Assembly: GCA_900546785.1 (NCBI GenBank)
Contig: URED01000017.1
Location: 1-42,587 of the forward strand
Source: an uncultured Oscillospiraceae bacterium
GTDB lineage: Bacteria > Bacillota > Clostridia > Oscillospirales > Acutalibacteraceae
Direction: 5' to 3'
DNA length: 42,587 bases
The translations under genes were made by a program, and so were the position numbers. Positions 1 to 6,629 of this stretch are shown piece after piece (the first letter of the stretch is position 1; each line of letters starts with the position of its first letter). A model generated the notes under the pieces. It made no database searches, was not told the origin of the DNA, and saw only the letters and a list, made by a program, of their open reading frames with translations.

Positions 1-23
1 CCGAGCGAAAGGCGGAAAGCGCA

Positions 24-65
24 AATGCCGCATAAACACTTGGTTTATGCGGCATTAACTATTTT
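24..65 (+). terminator. Hairpin with T-tract at left edge
   Basis: A 14-bp perfect stem (24-37 with 43-56, loop ACTTG) is followed by a T-rich run at 61-66. This fits an intrinsic terminator on the plus strand for a gene lying left of the window. The T-tract is separated from the stem by a few bases, so it may be weak. Confidence 0.55.
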
Positions 66-163
66 TAGTGCACTCTTTGATTTAAAGTTGCTTTTAATTA
101 TTTTTCTTTTTTAAATCATTAAAAGATATATTGCGCGATTCAGCCGACTTTATCGACAGTCTG

Positions 164-193
164 ACCGCTCAGGTATATGCCTGAGCGGTTTTG
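164..193 (+). terminator. Second plus-strand hairpin, likely terminator
   Basis: A perfect 9-bp stem (164-172 with 181-189, 8-base loop) runs straight into TTTTGTT. The T-run lies on the plus side, so it does not serve the minus-strand gene that ends at 252. Which transcript it ends is unclear: a short open frame (98-184) runs through it but has no credible start. Confidence 0.5.
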
Positions 194-251
194 TTATGCG
201 TTGCATTTATAGAAAGCGATTATTCATCGCTTTCATATGCCGATGCGTTTA

Positions 252-1856
252 TTAAGATTCTCTTTTTCTCCTGCCGGAAACAAGGATGCCCGCGACGCTT
301 AAACCGGAGACGGCAAGCAGCAGGAACCAAAGCGCGGTATTGCCGCTTTCGCCCGTTTTCGGGCTCTGACCACCCTTGGCTGTATTGGCGTTCTGCCCGG
401 CCGAGCCGGTTGGAGCCGCTGAATCTGAAGGATTTTTAGGATCAGTAGGATCTGTAGAATCAGTAGGATCTGTAGGATCTGTAGGAACCGTGGGATCTGT
501 AGGATCCGTGGGATCCGTGGGATCCGTGGGATCTGTGGGTTCTGAGGGATCTGCGGGCACTATCGGCGCCGAAGGATCATCCGTGGCGCTGAAATAGAGC
601 ATGCCCGCTGTAGCCGTTCCCGGAAGCACCGTTTCCGCCGTAAACGGAGAACCGTTGAGCTCGGACGCTGCCGCGTTCGTGCTGTTCCAATCCGGAGCTT
701 GCGCATTTTCTTCTGCGATCCAATGATCCAGAACGCGCACGGTGATCGCTTCGTTTTCGGGGCGGATGATCAGCTCCGTCTCATAGTAGAGGCTGTCCGT
801 AGACCCGGCCGCAGCCAATGTGCCGCCGTTTATGATGACAGTGTAGGCAACGATGCCCGCGCTTGCCGCCCAATCAGGATCGGCTTGATTGACGGCTCTG
901 CCGCCGAACGCCAGTACGCTGCCGCTTTCAATCATAAAATCATTTACTGCATAAATGCCGGCGGTGACATTTGCCTGGCTTCCCTCGGCGTATACATTTG
1001 CACTATTTACAAACACATCACCGTAAATCTCCAAACCGTAGCTGTAAGTATAAGCATCTCCGCCCGTATCGGCGGCAACTCCGCCGCGGGCATTGAGTGT
1101 GCCGCCGGTGATTGTAATGCCGTCTGAATAAATACCGCTGCTGTAGGCATAGGCGTCCTCAACCGTACAGGTAGCCGTGCCGCCCGCAGCCGTCAGTTCG
1201 CCGCCCTCTATAGCAACTTCAGCGGCACTGATGCCATAGCTTTCTGCATCTCCGCCGATGACAGAACCGCCGCTTGCAGATACTTCGCCGCTCTCTATGG
1301 CAACGCTATAGGCGTTAATGCCGCTGCTATATGCGTAATATTCATCGCCTACTTCTATCCTGCCGCCTGTAACGTTCAGCGAGCCGCTGCCGGAGATCAC
1401 AAGCGCCTCCTCGCCGTAAATACCGTAACTCACACCATCCGTGTCTGCACCGGCAATATCGGGGCCGGTAAGATACGGCTGAGCCGCTTTTGCAGCCGCC
1501 TCCGGCTGACCGCTGAAATAATAATATTCGGCAAGCGCAATATCCCGCCGCGCACCGGCGGGCATATTTTCCACCGCCTCGCGGCAGTGACCGGGGGCAA
1601 AAGCCGTATTCATCAAGGGCATTAGGTTTTCGTGGTTAAGGATCCTGCCGGGAAGCGGCTCCGCCGGCGTGGAATCTGCCGGTCTGCGCGCCCGGCGCGG
1701 ATCTCCCGGTTTTTCCGCACCGGCAGGGATTGCCCAGGACTTTCCGAATTTTTGCGCGCCGGGAATACGCCCCTCTGCGCAGTATTGATTGATCCGCCGT
1801 TCGGATACATTCCATTTTTCAGCCGCTTCACGTATAGATAAAAAAGGTTTTGACAT
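252..1856 (-). CDS. Chimeric protein: HTH regulator head fused to wall-anchored beta-helix surface tail
   Basis: 534 residues in one open frame. Residues 1-50 form an excisionase/MerR-like helix-turn-helix (AAEKWNVSERRINQYCAEG, then RIPGAQKFGKSW). Residues about 84-134 (FAPGHCREAVENMPAG, ALAEYYYFSGQPEAAA, PYLTGPD) look like the helical start of a regulator. From about residue 135 the character changes to Gly/Ser/Tyr-rich strands (NVTGG, IESGEVSASGG, ITGGTLNARGG) typical of a parallel beta-helix, carbohydrate-binding surface protein. A (DPT)n linker follows, then the sortase-like motif SPKTG (498-502), a hydrophobic segment and a RRKR tail. There is no signal peptide, so the wall-anchored half has no visible export route. 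A Shine-Dalgarno GGAG precedes the ATG. Either a real gene fusion by deletion or an assembly join near position 1454. The ORF itself is certain; its biological function is not. Confidence 0.8.
   Translation of the reverse strand: MSKPFLSIREAAEKWNVSERRINQYCAEGRIPGAQKFGKSWAIPAGAEKPGDPRRARRPADSTPAEPLPGRILNHENLMPLMNTAFAPGHCREAVENMPAGARRDIALAEYYYFSGQPEAAAKAAQPYLTGPDIAGADTDGVSYGIYGEEALVISGSGSLNVTGGRIEVGDEYYAYSSGINAYSVAIESGEVSASGGSVIGGDAESYGISAAEVAIEGGELTAAGGTATCTVEDAYAYSSGIYSDGITITGGTLNARGGVAADTGGDAYTYSYGLEIYGDVFVNSANVYAEGSQANVTAGIYAVNDFMIESGSVLAFGGRAVNQADPDWAASAGIVAYTVIINGGTLAAAGSTDSLYYETELIIRPENEAITVRVLDHWIAEENAQAPDWNSTNAAASELNGSPFTAETVLPGTATAGMLYFSATDDPSAPIVPADPSEPTDPTDPTDPTDPTDPTVPTDPTDPTDSTDPTDPKNPSDSAAPTGSAGQNANTAKGGQSPKTGESGNTALWFLLLAVSGLSVAGILVSGRRKRES
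438..555 (-). repeat. 9-bp tandem repeat coding for Asp-Pro-Thr linker
   Basis: About 13 imperfect copies of a 9-base unit (plus strand GGATCTGTA or GGATCCGTG) encode consecutive DPT triplets in the minus-strand surface protein. Pro/Thr-rich linkers of this kind usually span the cell wall in front of a sortase anchor. The near-identical copies make length change by slippage likely. Confidence 0.85.
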
Positions 1857-1914
1857 ACATGATTCTCCAACAGCAATACTTTGCGCGTCTTTTTACACAA
1901 CCTGCTCTTTCGTT

Positions 1915-1943
1915 ATTATATACGAATATTCGTATAGTTTCAA
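1915..1943 (-). promoter_or_regulatory. Promoter with 18-bp palindromic operator
   Basis: On the minus strand a -35 TTGAAA (1938-1943) and a consensus -10 TATAAT (1915-1920) are spaced by exactly 17 bases. A perfect 18-bp palindrome, TATACGAATATTCGTATA (1919-1936), fills the spacer and touches the -10. A repressor dimer bound there would block polymerase. The gene downstream (start 1856) carries an N-terminal helix-turn-helix, so autoregulation is a natural guess. Confidence 0.75.
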
Positions 1944-1993
1944 GTTTTCAGCAAAACACCTTCAAACAGATACATTTTTCTTCCCGGTATATA

Positions 1994-2024
1994 CAAAATC
2001 CCACAGCCGTGTGACCGTGGGATT
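1994..2024 (-). terminator. Terminator of the XRE regulator gene
   Basis: AATCCCAC (1997-2004) pairs with GTGGGATT (2017-2024); read on the minus strand the stem is followed by TTTTG. It lies 37 bases past the stop of the XRE gene. Confidence 0.6.
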
Positions 2025-2060
2025 GTTTCTGTTTAAACAAATATTATAATTGAAACCTAT

Positions 2061-2375
2061 TTAATCGCGTTTATCGGAACGCAGCAGGGTTTTACCCATA
2101 TCCATATAAAGTTCTTTCTGCTTAGGGGACATAAGATTAAAGATTCTTAATAAAGCCGCTGTATCTGTATCAGAAGAACGCGCATTATCATGCCCCACAA
2201 GATAATCTATGGAAACATTAAAATAATCCGCCATTGCCCCAAGGGTCTCAATATCAGGCTCAACATTATGGTTTTCATATTTGTTTATGGATTGCTGGCT
2301 TACGCCTATAACGTCTGCAAGTTGTTGCTGTGATATTCCGTATTCAGCACGAAGCTTTTTAAGATTTTTGACCAT
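2061..2375 (-). CDS. XRE (Cro/CI-type) transcriptional regulator
   Basis: 104 residues, a usual size for a one-domain XRE repressor. Residues about 5-60 form the five-helix domain, with helix-turn-helix ISQQQLADVIGVSQQSINKYE and the family-typical end MADYFNVSIDYLVG. The C-terminal 40 residues are a helical tail, perhaps for dimerisation. The start has TAGGAG upstream. It diverges from the lipoprotein operon at 2530 across 154 bases holding three ACAAC/GTTGT inverted repeats, which are its likely binding sites. Inferred role: repressor of the facing operon and of itself. Ligand unknown. Confidence 0.9.
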   Translation of the reverse strand: MVKNLKKLRAEYGISQQQLADVIGVSQQSINKYENHNVEPDIETLGAMADYFNVSIDYLVGHDNARSSDTDTAALLRIFNLMSPKQKELYMDMGKTLLRSDKRD

Positions 2376-2400
2376 AATACCACTCCTACAGTATTATGAT

Positions 2401-2470
2401 AACAACTTTAAATTGTTATATAAAACTCTATTTAGTTGTAATTGACAACAACCTTGAGTTGTGATATGAT
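2401..2470. promoter_or_regulatory. Divergent operator region and plus-strand promoter
   Basis: The plus promoter is textbook: TTGACA (2442-2447), 17-base spacer, TATGAT (2465-2470). Inverted repeats overlap it: ACAAC-N5-GTTGT (2448-2462) lies wholly in the spacer, GTTGT-N5-ACAAC (2435-2449) covers the -35, and AACAA...TTGTT (2401-2417) lies nearer the XRE gene. This three-site arrangement between a regulator and a divergent operon is typical of repressor control. Confidence 0.75.
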
Positions 2471-2529
2471 TGAATTGCTGATAAAAATTATTTATTTTGA
2501 AATCAATTTTAAATTAGGAGGTAATATGT

Positions 2530-2961
2530 ATGAAGAAAACAATTATTTTGATTTCAGCAATGCTTATGATTTTAACATTGTCTGCCTGCTCAAATGAACC
2601 GATTGACACCGATTATGAAACCGAAAACGAAACCATATCATCAGATATTCAAACCACGTTAGAATCTACAACTGGATTTTCGGAAATAAGCTATGAAGTA
2701 AGCGCAATATCAAACTGTACGGTAATTTACGCTATGGCTTCCGCAGAAAATGAAGGAGAAAGAATAGGTACACAAGTCACACCGTACTGCCCCGTATGCG
2801 GAGAGCAGGGAATGTCCGAATATGTCAACATTCCTGAAGAAAACATAGGGGACGCATCCTACATTTATACAAGCGATGCTTCCTGCAGTTCTGCAGCGCA
2901 CGATTACTTTGCATTTAACTATACCTATTCCGTTTTATTTACAAAAACATCAGGTGATTAG
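2530..2961 (+). CDS. Small secreted lipoprotein, function unknown
   Basis: 143 residues. The N-terminus is a lipoprotein signal: MKKTII, hydrophobic stretch, lipobox LSAC with the lipidated Cys at residue 20. A Thr/Ser/Glu-rich linker follows. The folded part carries CPVCG (a zinc-ribbon-like half site) and a further Cys (ASCSS), so a disulfide or one bound metal is possible. AGGAGG (2516-2521) sits eight bases before this ATG and rules out the out-of-frame ATG at 2526. First gene of the operon under the XRE-controlled promoter. I do not recognise the family. Confidence 0.8.
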   Translation: MKKTIILISAMLMILTLSACSNEPIDTDYETENETISSDIQTTLESTTGFSEISYEVSAISNCTVIYAMASAENEGERIGTQVTPYCPVCGEQGMSEYVNIPEENIGDASYIYTSDASCSSAAHDYFAFNYTYSVLFTKTSGD

Positions 2962-3038
2962 GCAAACTGCGAAATTCTTCAACATAAATTTATAATTATA
3001 ACCAACCGTAATACATTTAAAGCAAGAAAGGAGATATT

Positions 3039-3185
3039 ATGAATCGGGAAGTACATTTTAATCTTCCGGGAAGACCAAACCAAAGATTGATCGTTAGGGC
3101 AAATTCCGCTTCGGAAGCAAAAGAAGCTGTAAAAGCAAAATATCCATTCCAACAAATAAGTTTCATGGGTGTTCGAACAGTTTAA
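3039..3185 (+). CDS. 48-residue small protein, hypothetical
   Basis: A short frame starting MNREVHFNLPGRPNQRLIV and ending GVRTV, with AAGGAG (3028-3033) well placed before the ATG. The centre is a charged helix (SASEAKEAVKAKYP) between two likely strands, so a small alpha/beta fold is plausible. It lies 77 bases after the lipoprotein gene and 47 before the membrane protein gene on the same strand, suggesting one operon. The good ribosome site and a clean amino-acid composition support it as real. No family recognised. Confidence 0.65.
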   Translation: MNREVHFNLPGRPNQRLIVRANSASEAKEAVKAKYPFQQISFMGVRTV

Positions 3186-3232
3186 ATTTTTGACAACTGT
3201 AAAACAAAACATAAAACTGATATGGTGAAGAA

Positions 3233-4234
3233 ATGAAAAATTTGAATAAAATATCAACTGTTTTCCAAAACAACAAGAAAGAAAACATAATCGTTTTTGC
3301 AATAATGGCATTAATAGTCATAATTACTTTGGTCACGATAGGGTTAGATCCTATCAAGCATTGGTTGGCAGAACCGATAATATGGAAGGACGCCGATTTC
3401 TTGAATATCTATTTAGTAGATAAGGTTCAGGAAAACACCGACGAACTTACTCTTCTATTCGCTGTGTCTAATGCTTCTGCCGATGAATTAGACGAATATG
3501 AATTTGAGTTTCAAATAAATTCCGTTTATTTTGATATTAATTCCTATAACCAAAAACCGATAGGCGCACACGATATTATAACGATTGAAAAAAGAATAAC
3601 TGCCGATGATTTTGCTTCCAGTGCTTCTATACTGACGGTTGATCAAAGCACTTTTGAATACATAAAAAATTCTGCTCCGGAGCAAATCGACTTTTCGTAC
3701 AAAATTAAAGACTTAAAAAGCAATGGTGATACAATAATAAAAAATAACGGAGTTGCAAAAACAATATTGCTGCTTATAATTTCCTCAGTTATAGGTATCA
3801 TCGGATTTTCCGGCATCATAAAGCCTGCATGGCTTAGAATCATCTTTAAAATCTGCGCTCTGCCGGCTATTATCATACTTTTGTTGCTATCTTTAGCACT
3901 TGTAATTTTTGGGAAAGGCAACGTTCAAAATACAACGGCTTCAGATAGGGCAAAACAAAGAGCGGCTCAAAACTATAAAAGGCAAGCTCAACTTAAGGCT
4001 AATGCCTTACAGAGCGGAAGATACGAAGATGCGGCAAGAACGCAAGGGCAAATGGATAAGAGCATGGCAGATATGATCAGCAGCGGTTCAAGCACTGCAA
4101 AAAACAATTATAAAATGCACGCAACATGGAAAGCTAACGCTGAGATGCGGGGAAATAAAAAAGACGCGGCAAAAGCACAGGCAATGATGGATAAGGATCT
4201 TGCCGATTTGATTACAAAAAACAAACATGAATAA
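3233..4234 (+). CDS. Membrane protein with duplicated cytoplasmic-type tail
   Basis: 333 residues. One membrane helix near the N-terminus (about 18-37), a polar beta-rich domain (50-170), two more helices (177-196, 202-227), then a soluble tail. The tail holds two copies of a 35-residue helical unit (248-282 and 292-327) sharing NYK, LKANA/WKANA, DAA, Q, MDK and AD. The unit resembles nothing I can name; helical repeats of this kind often bind partners. Third gene in the XRE-controlled cassette. Ribosome site is modest (GGTGAAGA). A bidirectional terminator follows. Composition is AT-richer than the iol genes next to it. Confidence 0.8.
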   Translation: MKNLNKISTVFQNNKKENIIVFAIMALIVIITLVTIGLDPIKHWLAEPIIWKDADFLNIYLVDKVQENTDELTLLFAVSNASADELDEYEFEFQINSVYFDINSYNQKPIGAHDIITIEKRITADDFASSASILTVDQSTFEYIKNSAPEQIDFSYKIKDLKSNGDTIIKNNGVAKTILLLIISSVIGIIGFSGIIKPAWLRIIFKICALPAIIILLLLSLALVIFGKGNVQNTTASDRAKQRAAQNYKRQAQLKANALQSGRYEDAARTQGQMDKSMADMISSGSSTAKNNYKMHATWKANAEMRGNKKDAAKAQAMMDKDLADLITKNKHE

Positions 4235-4236
4235 TA

Positions 4237-4274
4237 AAAACGGCTTGGGCGATTCGTTAAGCTCAAGCCGTTTT
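4237..4274. terminator. Bidirectional terminator between convergent genes
   Basis: A 14-bp stem with one G-U pair (4237-4250 with 4261-4274) has A-runs on the left arm and T-runs on the right arm. It can end both the plus-strand cassette and the minus-strand iolC transcript. Confidence 0.8.
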
Positions 4275-4286
4275 ATTATTGCTATT

Positions 4287-5303
4287 TTATGCTCTGGCAA
4301 CCATTTCGCCGTATTTTTCCTTGCTCTCTTTAATAAAGAGCTCCACTTGTTTGGCGGAGGGCATAGCGTCTGAGCAGCTGTGCGCTGAAATCAGAATGGA
4401 CGCGGACGCCGAGCCGAATTCGAGCGCGTCTATGATCTCCTTGCCCTGAAGCAAGCTGTAAAGGAATGCCGAGCCGTAGCCGTCGCCGCCGCCGAAGCCC
4501 TTTAATTTCACCGCGGGGAAAGGCTTGATCGTATAATACTTGCCGTCATTCGTATAGGCGGTTGAGCCCTCCTTGCCGTGCTTGATAACACATATGGACG
4601 CGCCGAAGGACTGCCAATACTGCGCGGATTCCTTATCCGAAGCTTTGGCGCCGATGATGCCCTCCGTAAGGTCAAACTCCTCGCGCGAACCCATGATGAT
4701 ATCCGCATACTGCGCGGCAAGGCTGTAATAAACGGCGATCTCATCTTTTGACTTCCAGGTGTATTCACGGTAATCAATATCAAAAATAATTCTTGTATTA
4801 TTCTTTTTTGCAAGCATCATTGCCTTGAAGCATGCCTCTCGGCTGGGGCTTTTTGCAAGCGCCGTGCCGCTGATAACGATCGCCTTGGCGCTCTTTACAT
4901 AGTCTTCGTCCACATCGGCGGGATCCAGGCAGAAATCCGCAACGTTATCACGGTACATAAGGATAGAGGACTCCTCTTTTGAAAGGATCTCCGTAAAGGT
5001 AAGACCTATCTTTTCACCGTTCTTTGCGCGGGTAACATGGCTGGTGTCTATCCCCTCTTTATCAAAATAGTTCACAACGAAATCGCCGAACTGATCGTCG
5101 GAAACACAGCCGATGAAGCCAACCTTGCAGCCCAGCCTTGCAAGCCCTACGGCGATATTTGCCGGTGAGCCGCCAACATATTTATTGAAATTGGAGGACT
5201 CGGAAAGCGGCATATACATATCCGTTGGGTTAAAATCGATCGCGATCCTGCCCACTGGGATAAAATCGATGGGCTTTGTCATATCAAATTCTATGTACTT
5301 CAT
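4287..5303 (-). CDS. iolC: 5-dehydro-2-deoxygluconokinase (PfkB family)
   Basis: 338 residues, normal for IolC. PfkB ribokinase fold: substrate-side motif VGGSPANIAVGLARLG (43-58), FDIDYRE (174-180, typical of IolC), and the second PfkB signature GFGGGDGYGSAF (269-280) with the catalytic base Asp274. The usual GAGD/GSGD reads GGGD, a mild variant. It would phosphorylate 5-dehydro-2-deoxy-D-gluconate with ATP in inositol breakdown. It follows iolJ by 25 bases on the same strand; kinase and aldolase act one after the other. The rest of the iol set is not in the window. A fructokinase-like sugar kinase is the alternative. Confidence 0.85.
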   Translation of the reverse strand: MKYIEFDMTKPIDFIPVGRIAIDFNPTDMYMPLSESSNFNKYVGGSPANIAVGLARLGCKVGFIGCVSDDQFGDFVVNYFDKEGIDTSHVTRAKNGEKIGLTFTEILSKEESSILMYRDNVADFCLDPADVDEDYVKSAKAIVISGTALAKSPSREACFKAMMLAKKNNTRIIFDIDYREYTWKSKDEIAVYYSLAAQYADIIMGSREEFDLTEGIIGAKASDKESAQYWQSFGASICVIKHGKEGSTAYTNDGKYYTIKPFPAVKLKGFGGGDGYGSAFLYSLLQGKEIIDALEFGSASASILISAHSCSDAMPSAKQVELFIKESKEKYGEMVARA

Positions 5304-5328
5304 AATTTTTACTCCTTAAAACAGCGGG

Positions 5329-6171
5329 CTACGCCTTATTATCCGTGCCGAAGATCAGTATATGGCGCTTAGCATTTTGATATGCGCCCTCCACCTCAGC
5401 CGCCTGCAGGTCATAATAGCCTGCGATCTTATTATCATTATAACAGCCGCGCACGGAATTTTCAACAGCGTCAAACGTTGCCGTTGCAATATTTATCTTT
5501 TTGATGCCTGTTTTTGCGCAGCGGCGGAAATCATCCGGGCTGATACCCGTGCCGCCGTGAAGCACGAGCGGCGCGCTGACTTTTTTTGCACATTCCTCAA
5601 GAATATCAAATCTGAGCTTCGGCGCGGATTTGTAATTGCCGTGCGCGTTGCCGATAGCCACTGCAAGCGCGTCCACAGCCGTTTCAGCGGCGAATCTGAC
5701 GGCGTCATCCGGTTTGGTGCAGTTTATGGCAATATCCTCGCTGCCGTCCTCCGAACCGCCCACACAGCCGATCTCAGCCTCCGTAGCGGCGCCGTATTCC
5801 TTTGCCATTGCAACGATTTTTATCGTATCTGCAATATTCTCTTCAAGAGGCAGATGGCTGCCGTCAAACATAACGGAAGTAAACCCGATATCAAGCGCCG
5901 TTTTGATCATTTTTTTCGTTTTGCCGTGGTCAAAATGAACAGCAACGGGTGTTTTTGCATTTTTTGCCGCAGCAACCATAAGGGGACCTATCAGCTCCAG
6001 CGGAGACTGCTTTAGGCGCACCTCTGCGATCTGCAAAATAACGGGCGCGTTGAGTTCCTGCGCCGCTTTCAGCACACCGAGCACCATCTCCATATTTGCA
6101 ACGGAAAATGAGCCCACTGCGTAATTGCCCTTTTGGGCGTCTGCCAGCAGATCACGCATATTCACAAGCAT
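5329..6171 (-). CDS. iolJ: Class II aldolase, likely DKGP aldolase IolJ
   Basis: 280 residues, the length of class II fructose-bisphosphate/tagatose-type aldolases. Zinc and catalytic motifs are all present: HFDHG (79-83, catalytic Asp81, zinc His82), EAEIG (131-135), GNAHG (174-178), LHGGTG (204-209) and INIAT (226-230, phosphate binding). The adjacent iolC makes its substrate, which favours cleavage of 6-phospho-5-dehydro-2-deoxygluconate to dihydroxyacetone phosphate and malonate semialdehyde; sequence alone cannot exclude FBP or tagatose-bisphosphate. AAGGAGAG precedes the ATG. The gene starts only 23 bases after the end of rnpB, with no promoter or terminator seen between them. Confidence 0.85.
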   Translation of the reverse strand: MLVNMRDLLADAQKGNYAVGSFSVANMEMVLGVLKAAQELNAPVILQIAEVRLKQSPLELIGPLMVAAAKNAKTPVAVHFDHGKTKKMIKTALDIGFTSVMFDGSHLPLEENIADTIKIVAMAKEYGAATEAEIGCVGGSEDGSEDIAINCTKPDDAVRFAAETAVDALAVAIGNAHGNYKSAPKLRFDILEECAKKVSAPLVLHGGTGISPDDFRRCAKTGIKKINIATATFDAVENSVRGCYNDNKIAGYYDLQAAEVEGAYQNAKRHILIFGTDNKA

Positions 6172-6194
6172 AGTGATCTCTCCTTAATCATTCT

Positions 6195-6534
6195 TAAAAG
6201 AGCGGGTCGGTCTGTAAGCCGAGTTCTGTAATAGACAGCCATCTATCTCGACGCGCCATTGCTGACGCGCTCCAGCCACATTTTGGGATTTTGTGTCGAG
6301 CAAACAACCTCCCGGTCTGTGTTGCAGCGGATAGGGTTTACATGGCAGCGGATGTCTCCACCCGCTCGGTGAGCTCTTACCTCGCCTTTCCATCCTTACC
6401 GTTTACACGGCGGTTTATTTCTGTTGCACTTTCCCTGGGGTCACCCCCGGCGGCCGTTAGCCGTTATCCTGCTCTGTGCTGCTCGGACTTTCCTCACATT
6501 AAAAAATGCGCGGCTGCCCGACCGGCCCGCTCTT
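6195..6534 (-). ncRNA. rnpB: RNase P RNA, bacterial class A
   Basis: Read on the minus strand the segment shows the conserved core of the catalytic tRNA-processing RNA: GAGGAAAGTCCGAGC near the 5' end, CACAGAGCAGGATAACGGC, GGGTGACCC, AGGGAAAGTGCAACAGA, GTAAGGATGGAAAGGCGAG and GGTAAGAGCTCACC. The 5' AAGAGCGGGNCGGTC pairs with the 3' GACCGACCCGCTCTT (P1 helix), fixing both ends within a few bases. A-type layout, about 340 nt. It is driven by a consensus promoter and continues directly into iolJ. Protein-like open frames on both strands here are chance. Confidence 0.97.
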
Positions 6535-6537
6535 AAC

Positions 6538-6566
6538 ATTGTAAAATATAAATTAAAAAGTGTCAA
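6538..6566 (-). promoter_or_regulatory. rnpB promoter
   Basis: Minus-strand TTGACA (6561-6566), 17-base spacer, TACAAT (6538-6543). The predicted start falls at about 6531-6534, exactly where the RNase P RNA P1 helix begins. Confidence 0.85.
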
Positions 6567-6583
6567 TAATTTTATGAAGTGTG

Positions 6584-6612
6584 TTGCAAAGAAATGTTAA
6601 ATATTGTAATAT
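6584..6612 (+). promoter_or_regulatory. Promoter of the LCP gene
   Basis: TTGCAA (6584-6589), 17-base spacer, TAATAT (6607-6612) on the plus strand. Transcription would begin near 6619, which excludes the in-frame TTG-type start at 6579 and supports the ATG at 6630. Confidence 0.6.
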
Positions 6613-6629
6613 TGTTTAGAGGTGAGTTT

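Noticed and set aside
98..184. Open frame ending DFIDSLTAQVYA on the plus strand
   Set aside because: No start codon with ribosome site; the end lies inside a terminator stem. A remnant or chance frame.
2961..3038. Possible toxin-antitoxin reading of the XRE cassette
   Set aside because: The facing gene is a lipoprotein and the repressor is on the opposite strand; no toxin fold is seen.
6184..6536. Protein-like frames on both strands
   Set aside because: They overlap the RNase P RNA core, which fully explains the sequence.
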